Numbered from the stretch's first letter, positions 1-5,758 are shown. The stretch: 6,161 bases of DNA from Anaerolineae bacterium (GCA_021159805.1 JAGHDT010000502.1:1-6161); one strand, 5' to 3'. Program-made: numbers and translations. Notes: generated by a model not told the origin, from the sequence alone.

Positions 1-1614
1 CATCGAAGCCTGTTCTACGCCAATGGGTTGACTCCCGAAGAGCTCAGCCGACCGATCATCGCCATTGCCAACGCCTACAATGAGATCGTGCCCGGCCACA
101 CTCACCTCGACAAGATCGCTGAGGCCGTGAAAACCGGCGTCCGGATTGCCGGGGGCACGCCCCTGGAATTCAACGTCATCGGGGTCTGCGACGGCATCGC
201 TATGGGTCATCGTGGCATGCACTACTCGCTCCCCAGCCGCGAGCTGATCGCGGACTCGGTGGAGTCTATGGTGGTGGGACACGCCTTTGATGGCGTCGTC
301 TTCGTGCCCAACTGCGACAAGATCGTGCCGGGCATGCTGATGGCCGCAGGGCGCGTCAACATCCCGTCGATCTTCGTGAGCGGCGGCCCGATGATGGCCG
401 GGCGCTACGCCGGTGAGGATATCGACCTCAAGACGATGTTTGAGGCCGTCGGCCGCTACCAGGCCGGAAAGATGACCGAAGATGAGCTGGTCGAAATGGA
501 GTTCGCCGCCTGCCCCGGTTACGGTTCCTGCGCCGGCCTCTTCACGGCCAACACGATGAACTGCCTCACCGAGGCACTGGGGATGGGTCTGCCCGGTAAC
601 GGCACAATTCCGGCGGTCACTGGGGCGCGCCTCCGCCTGGCCAAGATGGCCGGGATGCATGTCCTGAAGTTGGTGGAGAATAACGTGCTGCCCCGGGATA
701 TCATGACCCTGGCAGCCTTCGAGAACGCCATCGCCACGGATATGGCGATCGGCGGCTCAACCAACACCGTGCTGCACCTGCCGGCCATCGCCAACGATGC
801 CGGCGTTAAGCTGCCACTGGCCCTCTTTGACGAAATCAGCAATCGCACGCCCTACATAGTAAAACTCAGCCCGTCCGGCCCGCACCACATGCAGGACCTC
901 GACGAAGCCGGAGGCATTGCCACCGTCATGGCGCAGCTGCTGGCGAAAGAGCTGATCCACGGTGATCTCCCGACGGCGACCGGAAAGACCGTGGCAGAGA
1001 ACGTAACCGGACTCAAACGACGGACCGACGTCATTCGCACCACCGATGACCCTTACAGCGCCAACGGTGGCATTGCTATCCTTCGCGGCAACCTGGCTCC
1101 CGATGGCAGCGTCGTCAAGGCGGGGGCCGTTGCACCCAAGATGATGCACCACAAGGGGCCGGCCCGCGTCTTCGACGGCGAGGAAGCTGCACAGCGAGCC
1201 ATTCTCAACCGCGAGATCAAGGTGGGTGACGTTGTCGTCATCCGCTACGAAGGTCCTCGCGGCGGCCCCGGGATGCGCGAGATGCTGATGCCCACCTCCT
1301 CACTGGCGGGGATGGGGCTCGACGAAGACGTCGCGCTGATGACCGACGGACGCTTCTCCGGTGCCACCCACGGCGCCGCGATCGGCCATGTCTCCCCGGA
1401 GGCCGCAGCCGGTGGCCCCATCGCCCTGGTTGAGGAGGGCGACCTGATCGAGATCGACATACAGGCACGCAGCCTGACGCTGCACGTGTCGGATGAAGAG
1501 CTCGGTCGACGCCGCCAACGCTGGACCTGCCCCCCTGCCAAGATTCAGACGGGATACCTCTCACGCTATGCTGCCCACGTCACGTCCGCCAGCGAGGGCG
1601 CTGTGCTCAAGTAG
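1..1614 (+). CDS. ilvD: Dihydroxy-acid dehydratase IlvD (5'-partial)
   Basis: IlvD dehydrates 2,3-dihydroxy-isovalerate and 2,3-dihydroxy-3-methylvalerate to the 2-keto acids that precede valine, leucine and isoleucine. It is a cytoplasmic iron-sulfur enzyme. The frame is open to base 1 and begins HRSLFYANGLTPEEL, the usual family N-terminal region. The true start is therefore outside the window, probably about 18-25 residues upstream; the in-frame TTG at 28 is not the start. Visible family motifs are GVCDGIAMGH (Cys codon at 187), PNCDKIVPGM (Cys at 313), PGYGSCAGLFTANTMN (Cys at 529), AIGGSTNTVLHLPA, GPRGGPGMREM and TDGRFSGATHG, whose Ser (codon 1357) matches the proposed catalytic serine. 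The visible 537 residues leave only a short piece missing. The position that is Cys in plant/mycobacterial [2Fe-2S] enzymes is Gly here (VPGHTHL), as in E. coli IlvD. ilvE follows 72 bp downstream, giving two late steps of one pathway side by side. Confidence 0.97.
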   Translation, partial: HRSLFYANGLTPEELSRPIIAIANAYNEIVPGHTHLDKIAEAVKTGVRIAGGTPLEFNVIGVCDGIAMGHRGMHYSLPSRELIADSVESMVVGHAFDGVVFVPNCDKIVPGMLMAAGRVNIPSIFVSGGPMMAGRYAGEDIDLKTMFEAVGRYQAGKMTEDELVEMEFAACPGYGSCAGLFTANTMNCLTEALGMGLPGNGTIPAVTGARLRLAKMAGMHVLKLVENNVLPRDIMTLAAFENAIATDMAIGGSTNTVLHLPAIANDAGVKLPLALFDEISNRTPYIVKLSPSGPHHMQDLDEAGGIATVMAQLLAKELIHGDLPTATGKTVAENVTGLKRRTDVIRTTDDPYSANGGIAILRGNLAPDGSVVKAGAVAPKMMHHKGPARVFDGEEAAQRAILNREIKVGDVVVIRYEGPRGGPGMREMLMPTSSLAGMGLDEDVALMTDGRFSGATHGAAIGHVSPEAAAGGPIALVEEGDLIEIDIQARSLTLHVSDEELGRRRQRWTCPPAKIQTGYLSRYAAHVTSASEGAVLK

Positions 1615-1617
1615 CGA

Positions 1618-1651
1618 TTTCGAGCACGGCGCGTACGCGCCGTGCTCGAAA
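1618..1651 (+). terminator. Perfect 34-nt palindrome between ilvD and ilvE
   Basis: The arms 1618-1634 and 1635-1651 are exact reverse complements (TTTCGAGCACGGCGCGT and its complement), giving a stem of about 15 bp with a 4-nt loop. It begins 4 nt after the ilvD stop. No U-tract follows on +, although the stem is flanked by TTT and AAA. It could be a U-tract-independent terminator, an attenuating or stabilising intercistronic hairpin, or a protein-binding site. Its placement right after a stop codon favours an RNA role. It does not cover the ilvE ribosome binding site (AAGGAG, 1671-1676). Confidence 0.65.
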
Positions 1652-1686
1652 CATAATCTCATCATCCCACAAGGAGCTTACAGAAA

Positions 1687-2610
1687 ATGGCAATCGAACC
1701 AACTGAAGTCATCTGGCTTGACGGCAAATTCGTGCCCTGGGATCAGGCCAACGTCCACCTCTCAGCTCACGCATTGCACTACGGCTCCAGCGTCTTTGAG
1801 GGCATTCGCGCCTACGATACCAAAGGCACGGCCTCCATCTTCTGCCTGGACGCCCATATCCGCCGCCTCTTCGACTCGTGTAAGGTCTACCGCATGCCGA
1901 TTCCCTTCACGGCCGACGAGCTCAGGCAGGCGTGCATCGACGTGGTCAAGAACAACAACCTGAAGTCAGCCTATATCCGCCCGCTGGTCTTCAGGGGCAC
2001 CGGTGCGATCGGTGTAGATCCCCGGGCCAACAAGGTGCAGGTGGGCATCTTCGCCATCTACATGGGCGCCTACCTGGGGCCGGAGGCTTTGGACCAGGGC
2101 GTTGACGTCTGCGTCAGCTCCTGGAATCGCCTGGGCCACAACGTATTCCCTGCGGCAGCCAAGATCGGCGGGCAGTACATCAACTCACAGCTGATCAAGA
2201 TGGAAGCTGTGGAAAACGGCTACACCGAGGGCATCGCCATTGACGGCAACGGCTTCGTCAGCGAGGGCAGCGGCGAGAACATCTTCCTGGTTCGAGACGG
2301 TGTCATCTCTACCCCGCCATTGGCCTCCAGCATCCTCCGCGGCATCACACGCCAGTGCACCATCACGATGGCTGAGGATCTGGGCTATACCGTCAAAGAG
2401 GAGTTCATCCCCCGCGAGATGCTCTACATGGCCGACGAGCTCTTCTTCACCGGCACGGCAGCTGAGATCAGCCCCATTCGCTCCGTCGATCGCATCGACA
2501 TCGGCCCCGGCCATCGCGGCCCGGTGACGAAGGAGTTGCAGGATGCCTTCTTCGGCCTGGTCGCAGGCGACAAAGAGGACAAGTACGGCTGGCTCACGCC
2601 GGTCGCCTAG
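1687..2610 (+). CDS. ilvE: Branched-chain amino acid aminotransferase IlvE
   Basis: This PLP-dependent fold type IV (class IV) aminotransferase carries out the last, reversible step of valine, leucine and isoleucine synthesis, using glutamate as amino donor. The protein has 307 residues, the normal family length. Visible signatures are the N-terminal WLDGKFVPWDQANVHL, then ALHYGSSVFEGIRAY near residues 30-45, and the PLP-binding lysine K159 in AAAKIGGQYINS, the same number as the catalytic lysine of E. coli IlvE. Further on are the EGSGENIF segment (E193, N198) and FFTGTAAEISPIRSVD (T255-T257, phosphate-binding end of the cofactor site). The ATG at 1687 is preceded by AAGGAG at 1671-1676 with a 10-nt gap, and the conserved N-terminus begins a few residues later, so the start is well supported. 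A D-amino-acid transaminase or aminodeoxychorismate lyase is possible within fold type IV, but the motifs and the ilvD neighbour favour IlvE. Confidence 0.96.
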   Translation: MAIEPTEVIWLDGKFVPWDQANVHLSAHALHYGSSVFEGIRAYDTKGTASIFCLDAHIRRLFDSCKVYRMPIPFTADELRQACIDVVKNNNLKSAYIRPLVFRGTGAIGVDPRANKVQVGIFAIYMGAYLGPEALDQGVDVCVSSWNRLGHNVFPAAAKIGGQYINSQLIKMEAVENGYTEGIAIDGNGFVSEGSGENIFLVRDGVISTPPLASSILRGITRQCTITMAEDLGYTVKEEFIPREMLYMADELFFTGTAAEISPIRSVDRIDIGPGHRGPVTKELQDAFFGLVAGDKEDKYGWLTPVA

Positions 2611-2635
2611 CTCAGCACACAGATCGAGAATACAA

Positions 2636-2676
2636 GGTGGGGGATCCAGCGGCATATGACCGCTGGATCCCCCGCC
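2636..2676 (+). terminator. Hairpin after ilvE
   Basis: GGGGGATCCAGCGG (2639-2652) pairs perfectly with CCGCTGGATCCCCC (2660-2673) around a 7-nt loop. A T-G wobble and two more G-C pairs extend it to 2636-2676. It lies 25 nt past the ilvE stop. No U-run follows (gccacattc), so it is not a textbook intrinsic terminator, but position and stability make it the likely end of the ilv transcript. It could also stop or stabilise transcripts arriving from the convergent - strand gene. Confidence 0.7.
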
Positions 2677-2769
2677 ACATTCTACCCAAACCCGCATCAT
2701 CGCGCACGGCGCGCAGTTCAGGCTCGAAGAAACGAAGTGCCACGCCAGCCGCGATAGAGACGTCGCACA

Positions 2770-2794
2770 GGAGACAGCCCACAACGCTGTCTCC
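2770..2794 (-). terminator. Hairpin in the convergent gap, downstream of the membrane protein gene
   Basis: GGAGACAGC (2770-2778) and GCTGTCTCC (2786-2794) form a perfect 9-bp stem with a 7-nt loop. It lies 101 bp beyond the stop of the - strand membrane protein gene and about 95 bp beyond the ilvE hairpin. It has no U-tract on either strand. I infer that it marks the 3' end of the - strand transcript. The rest of 2677-2895 shows no convincing gene. Confidence 0.45.
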
Positions 2795-2895
2795 CGCAAA
2801 AGCACGCTTTCCGCAGATCGTGGTCCCTCGCTCTCTTTATGGGGTAGCGAGAACTGTATGGCACCACTGCAGATGCAGCAACCCCAGTCCCCAGG

Positions 2896-3564
2896 TCAGG
2901 GCGAACCTCCTGTAAACAAGTCCAGTAGACCTATCGAGCCGGCACCCAGATACGCGATCAGGACGAACTTCACAATCTTGCCAACCCAGACGACCAGCAT
3001 ATAGGTGGTCACCGGGATCCCCGACATGCCGGCAATAATGCCAGCGACATCGAAGAAAGGATTGGGGACTGCGGCCAGGAAAAAGAGCGCCAAGAGGCCA
3101 TAGCGGTCCATCCAACGCTCAAACCGCTCCTGCACGTCGCGGTTCTCGATGATGACCTGTCCCCCCATGCCGGCAAGGTAGCCGGTCAACTCACCGATGG
3201 TCGCGCCGGCCGCCGAGATCACCCCAACGAGGATCGGATTGAGCACCCCACCGCCCACAAAGGCTACCACCATCGTCGGCACAGGCAGCACGATGGTGGC
3301 GTTGCCGACTATGCTTACCACAAAGAGTCCCGCATACCCGTACTCCTTGACGTCCTGCAGACGGTCACGCAGAAGATAGACAACAATCGTGATAGCAACC
3401 GCCAGGACGAGCCCCGCGATTCGCAGGAGCTGTCTCTTGCCCCGCCTGGGCTCGGAGGATGCCGCATCTGCTGTTGGTTCATCAAACACCGGTTCGTCCG
3501 CCACGGTCCCTCCCGCTGTGGTGTCGCTTGGTCGCTCCTCACTCAGGCCACAAGCACGACCCAT
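2896..3564 (-). CDS. VTT/DedA-like (SNARE-associated) integral membrane protein
   Basis: This is a hydrophobic protein of 222 residues from the ATG at 3564. An alternative GTG at 3591 adds MAEFRTYSR and gives 231 residues. Neither start has a clear Shine-Dalgarno site; I prefer the ATG. The first 45 or so residues are acidic, hydrophilic and probably disordered. They are followed by a basic patch (RRGKR) and a first membrane segment (LLRIAGLVLAVAITIVVYLL). The core then matches the VTT/YqaA-DedA type: YGYAGLFVVSIVGNATIVLPVP, a glycine-rich segment, GATIGELTGYLAG, then FFLAAVPNPFFDVAGIIAGM and a last membrane segment with VGKIVKFVLIAYLG. Known DedA members are linked to lipid flipping and membrane homeostasis; the substrate of this one cannot be told. 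The arginine-containing motif typical of DedA proteins (F/Y-x-x-R-x-x-P-x-x-R) is replaced by AAVPNPF, so it belongs to a divergent branch. It is divergent from the salvage operon and convergent with ilvE. Confidence 0.85.
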   Translation of the reverse strand: MGRACGLSEERPSDTTAGGTVADEPVFDEPTADAASSEPRRGKRQLLRIAGLVLAVAITIVVYLLRDRLQDVKEYGYAGLFVVSIVGNATIVLPVPTMVVAFVGGGVLNPILVGVISAAGATIGELTGYLAGMGGQVIIENRDVQERFERWMDRYGLLALFFLAAVPNPFFDVAGIIAGMSGIPVTTYMLVVWVGKIVKFVLIAYLGAGSIGLLDLFTGGSP

Positions 3565-3603
3565 TCTACTGTAGGTGCGGAATTCCGCCACAGGCGTATC
3601 CCG

Positions 3604-3612
3604 TGCTATAAT
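3604..3612 (+). promoter_or_regulatory. Extended -10 promoter for the cytidylate kinase-like/hpt operon
   Basis: TGCTATAAT is a perfect extended -10 (TGn plus TATAAT at 3607-3612). At the expected -35 position (about 3583-3589) only a weak TTCCGC-like hexamer is visible, which is typical when the extended -10 compensates. Transcription would start near 3619 and leave a leader of roughly 128 nt before the first gene. The reverse strand across the same bases reads CATTATAGC, so the element might also help fire the divergent gene. Confidence 0.65.
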
Positions 3613-3640
3613 GGAAATGGTGAACCGTTACCGAGGGGCA

Positions 3641-3656
3641 GAGCCGAAGACGGCTC
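3641..3656 (+). other. Hairpin in the 5' leader of the salvage operon
   Basis: GAGCCG (3641-3646), loop AAGA, CGGCTC (3651-3656). It lies inside the roughly 128-nt leader between the predicted start of transcription and the first gene. A second small stem-loop is possible at GGCTTCAGCC further down, and GGCA (3637-3640) could pair with TGCC (3716-3719) to close the leader. I do not recognise any riboswitch class in it. Confidence 0.4.
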
Positions 3657-3746
3657 CATCACAGTCGACGTCTGACAATTGCAGGTGTCTAGGGCTTCAG
3701 CCTGAGATGTCGAGGTGCCTTGCTGCGCTTCCTGGAGGAGTTGCCC

Positions 3747-4337
3747 ATGCCGGCGATCACGCTATCCCGCAAAGTAGGCAGTCTTGGGACCGAGATTGCA
3801 CGCAGCCTTGCCGATGGCCTGGGCTATCGTATGGTCTGGCGCGAGGTCATCAATGAAGCTGCCTGCCGTGCCTGCACACCCGAGGTCGCACTGGCGGTCA
3901 TCGACGATCTAGGCCTGCTCGGGCTGCGTCCCTCTGGCAAGGCCCAACGCGCCTACCTCCAGAGCGTGCGGCAAGTCATCGAACAACTGGCCGCCGATGG
4001 CAGCGTTATTGTCGTCGGCAGAGCCGGGCAGATCATCCTGCGCGGTTATCCAAATATGCTGCACGTCCGCATCACGGCCCCCGTAGCCCTTCGTATTGAG
4101 CGCGTCGCAACCCGGCACACCATATCCTCCGCCGCAGCCAAAGCGCGCGTTGAGTCCAGCGACCGCACCCGCAGCACCTACATCCAGCGCCATTACCACG
4201 TCGATTGGGATGACCCGAAGCTGTACGACCTTGTCATCAATACCGAAACCATCCCCGTCCAGCTCGCAAGGGACCTCATCGTCCGCGCCTGGGAACAGCG
4301 ACTACAAACAACCTCGACACCGCCATCTCCAAGCTAA
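3747..4337 (+). CDS. Cytidylate kinase-like family protein
   Basis: This protein of 196 residues resembles the cytidylate kinase-like family (Cytidylate_kin2 type), which shares the P-loop NMP kinase fold. Visible features are an N-terminal beta strand plus modified P-loop, ITLSRKVGSLGTEIA (residues 4-18), aligning with the family's SR-x-x-GS-x-G-x-x-IA. WREVINEAA (31-39) follows, then VIVVGRAGQIILRG (87-100) and LHVRITAPVALRIERV (105-120). A lid-like arginine segment and YIQRHYHVDWDDPKLYDLVINT (145-166) complete the match. The start is fixed by GGAGGA at 3734-3739, 7 nt before the ATG; an upstream in-frame TTG at 3720 lacks such a site. The family is commonly annotated as CMP kinase, but substrate specificity has rarely been shown, and the second P-loop glycine is Leu here (GSLG against GSGG). 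It is the first gene of a three-gene operon ending in hpt, which suggests a nucleotide salvage role. Confidence 0.85.
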   Translation: MPAITLSRKVGSLGTEIARSLADGLGYRMVWREVINEAACRACTPEVALAVIDDLGLLGLRPSGKAQRAYLQSVRQVIEQLAADGSVIVVGRAGQIILRGYPNMLHVRITAPVALRIERVATRHTISSAAAKARVESSDRTRSTYIQRHYHVDWDDPKLYDLVINTETIPVQLARDLIVRAWEQRLQTTSTPPSPS

Positions 4338-4368
4338 CACACGACGCACTGAGAAAGGAAACGCCGTC

Positions 4369-4740
4369 TTGAGCGAACCCAACGCAACGCAACCAGCCTT
4401 CGCCCATCCATCAGAAGAAGCCTTCGCCCGGATACTGGACTACTACGGCATCGAGTGGCAATATGAGCCGGACACCTTTGTCTTGAAGCAGGACAGCCAG
4501 GGACACACATTGGAAGCTTTCTCACCCGATTTCTATCTACCGCAGCAGGATCTCTACATCGAACTGACCACGTTGCGCCCCAAGTTGATCAGACACAAGA
4601 ACCGCAAGATCCGGCACCTGAGAGAGCTCCACCCCGAGATCAACATCAAGCTCTTCAAACGGCGCAACATCCGCGATTTGATGATCAAGTACGGCATTGA
4701 TGAGGAAGCTCGCAAGATCCTGGACCGAGAGGCCCAATGA
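4369..4740 (+). CDS. Small PD-(D/E)XK-fold-like protein upstream of hpt
   Basis: This 123-residue protein starts at TTG 4369, chosen because AAGGAA (4355-4360) lies 8 nt upstream and because it begins 31 nt after the preceding stop. No experimental function is known to me. The layout suggests a restriction-endonuclease-like fold: a helix with HPSEEAFARILDYYGIEW (13-30, acidic E16/E17), YEPDTFVL (32-39), the strand with SPDFYLP (D54), the strand YIELTT (E65), then a basic helix with K72, K77, R79 and K80, and a final IKLFKRRNIRDLMIKYG (93-109). The D54...E65-x-T67 pattern resembles the PD-(D/E)XK active site, but the usual lysine is Thr. Either a lysine from the next helix (K77/K80) serves, or catalysis is lost. 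Its TGA overlaps the hpt ATG (ATGA), so it is co-translated with HPRT. An RNA- or DNA-processing role, or a regulatory partner of HPRT, are both inferences. Confidence 0.75.
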   Translation: MSEPNATQPAFAHPSEEAFARILDYYGIEWQYEPDTFVLKQDSQGHTLEAFSPDFYLPQQDLYIELTTLRPKLIRHKNRKIRHLRELHPEINIKLFKRRNIRDLMIKYGIDEEARKILDREAQ

Positions 4741-5342
4741 GCAAGAAACAGACAAGGTCCGAATGGTATCCACTGGAAGCCTATGGAGAACTCGCTGCCG
4801 GCATTCAGAAAGTACTCATCCCGGCAGACCGCATCAAGAGCCGTGTGCTTGCCATGGGCCAGGCTATCTCAGAGGAGTACCGGGGACGTCGCCCCTTGTT
4901 GGTCGGCGTGCTGAAGGGTGTCGTGCCCTTCATGGCAGACCTCCTCCGATCCATCACCATCCCTGTGGAAGTGGACTATATGGCGGTCGCCAGCTATAGC
5001 GCTGAGGCGCGCAACAACGGCATGGTCCGCCTGGAGAAAGATCTCAGCATGCCCATCACAGGACGCCACGTGCTCTTTGTGGAAGACATCATCGACACCG
5101 GCCTGACCCTGAACTATCTGCTGCGGTCCCTGAGAACGCGGGATCCGGCCAGCCTGGAGGTCTGCGTGCTTTTCAACAAGCCACAGCGCCGATTGATCGA
5201 CATCCCCATGAAATACAAAGGGTTCGATTTGCCGGATCTGCTCGTTGTAGGGTGCGGGCTCGATTTCAGGGAGCGGTATCGCAACCTACCCTTTGTGGGA
5301 TTGCTCAAGCCCGAGGTCTTCCAGAACGACGTGGAAAGCTAG
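4737..5342 (+). CDS. hpt: Hypoxanthine phosphoribosyltransferase
   Basis: This enzyme converts hypoxanthine (and often guanine) plus PRPP to IMP/GMP in cytoplasmic purine salvage. It has 201 residues, slightly longer than the usual 175-185 because of an N-terminal extension of about 20 residues before the core (KVLIPADRIKSRV). Visible motifs are the PPi-binding loop LKG (59-61) in GVLKGVVPFMADLL, the flexible-loop SY (86-87), and the PRPP motif VLFVEDIIDTGLTL (from 112), with E116, D117 and the presumed catalytic base D120 (equivalent to human D137). The C-terminal purine-binding region follows as LPDLLVVGCGLDFRERYRNLPFVGLLKPEVF (about 171-197; first and last residues approximate). The ATG overlaps the upstream stop by ATGA, and no separate strong Shine-Dalgarno site is seen, so translation probably depends on coupling. 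It is the last gene of the operon. Confidence 0.96.
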   Translation: MSKKQTRSEWYPLEAYGELAAGIQKVLIPADRIKSRVLAMGQAISEEYRGRRPLLVGVLKGVVPFMADLLRSITIPVEVDYMAVASYSAEARNNGMVRLEKDLSMPITGRHVLFVEDIIDTGLTLNYLLRSLRTRDPASLEVCVLFNKPQRRLIDIPMKYKGFDLPDLLVVGCGLDFRERYRNLPFVGLLKPEVFQNDVES

Positions 5343-5355
5343 CCCAATGCAAAAA

Positions 5356-5387
5356 CCGCAGTTTGAGCACCCTGGCTCAAACTGCGG
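5356..5387 (+). terminator. Hairpin after hpt, possibly bidirectional
   Basis: CCGCAGTTTGAGC (5356-5368) pairs perfectly with GCTCAAACTGCGG (5375-5387), loop ACCCTG. It starts 14 nt after the hpt stop. On + no U-tract follows. On - the stem is followed by TTTTT (complement of AAAAA at 5351-5355), so it is a classical intrinsic terminator in that direction and a backup terminator for the - strand RNA. I infer that it ends both transcripts. Confidence 0.8.
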
Positions 5388-5398
5388 CCTGTGTCACC

Positions 5399-5429
5399 AA
5401 AAAAAGAAGGGGTCCCAAGTAACCTTCTT
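5399..5429 (-). terminator. Intrinsic terminator of the - strand RNA
   Basis: On the - strand, AAGAAGG (5429-5423) and CCTTCTT (5410-5404) form a 7-bp stem around a 12-nt loop. In the loop, GGT/ACC could pair as an alternative. The stem runs into seven T residues (5405-5399). This is the only hairpin in the window followed directly by a full U-tract. Confidence 0.75.
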
Positions 5430-5758
5430 CTCCTGTTTTCACCTTTCTTTCGACCTTCTATTTCTCTCTTCTCGTCCTTCGACGTCAAGAGTCTTGTCCG
5501 GTCTACTAGTCTTCTCTCTGCTCCACTTCCTTGATGTCCCTTTGATGTTGCCTTGTCTTCAGCGCCATCTCCGGTTCTTCGTGGAAGCTTCTTCGCTTTG
5601 AGATCACCTGCGCCTTTGTTGTGCTCTGATTACCTTCAGGCTCCTTCGCCTTATGCAAGGTCAATCAGTTCACTTCTTCAGCTTCGGCTTTGGTAAAGTC
5701 AGGGTCCAATCACTCGGGACTCCCTAACCCTAAGGAGGGCTGCTCCCCTCGTTAGGGC
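5399..5758 (-). ncRNA. Candidate structured ncRNA of about 355 nt, unassigned
   Basis: A near-consensus promoter lies immediately upstream and an intrinsic terminator at the end, giving an RNA from about 5758 to about 5400. The body is strongly purine-rich: by hand count about 74% A+G over 5580-5461. GAAG recurs many times. Predicted helices on the - strand are: CCCTAA (5757-5752) with TTAGGG (5733-5728), enclosing GAGGG/CCCTC with loop GAGCAG; AGGG...GTCC with GGACCCT (5725-5701); a three-part stem 5668-5626 (CTGATT/AATCAG, ACCTT/AAGGT, AGGC/GCCT); and CTCTT-CGTC-GAAG-GACG-AAGAG (5491-5466). It lacks the tmRNA T-arm and CCA end, the RNase P core GAGGAAAGUC, and SRP domain signatures, so it is not one of those as far as I can see. 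A 6S-like or lineage-specific RNA is possible. The only reading frame of note inside is 52 codons and weakly initiated. Confidence 0.7.

Noticed and set aside
28..30. TTG as start of ilvD
   Set aside because: Conserved IlvD residues (HRSLFYANG) precede it in frame back to base 1, so the gene begins outside the window.
2185..2805. 206-codon - strand frame opposite the 3' part of ilvE
   Set aside because: It is antisense to a well-conserved ilvE, crosses two hairpins, and has no recognisable domain.
3720..3746. Upstream TTG start for the cytidylate kinase-like gene
   Set aside because: The ATG at 3747 has GGAGGA at ideal spacing and the family N-terminus begins right there; the extension would translate the Shine-Dalgarno region.
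4096..4368. Long N-terminal extension of the PD-(D/E)XK-like protein overlapping the preceding gene
   Set aside because: The extension is Pro/Ser/Thr-rich and out of frame with the conserved cytidylate kinase-like gene; the TTG at 4369 has a good ribosome binding site.
5722..5733. TTAGGGTTAGGG resembling a telomere repeat
   Set aside because: Only two copies exist and the first is explained by pairing with CCCTAA in the RNA hairpin; this is chance in a bacterial context.
5399..5758. tmRNA, RNase P RNA or SRP RNA
   Set aside because: There is no T-arm with CCA end or tag frame ending in Ala-Ala, no GAGGAAAGUC-type P RNA core, and no SRP domain IV signature on the - strand.
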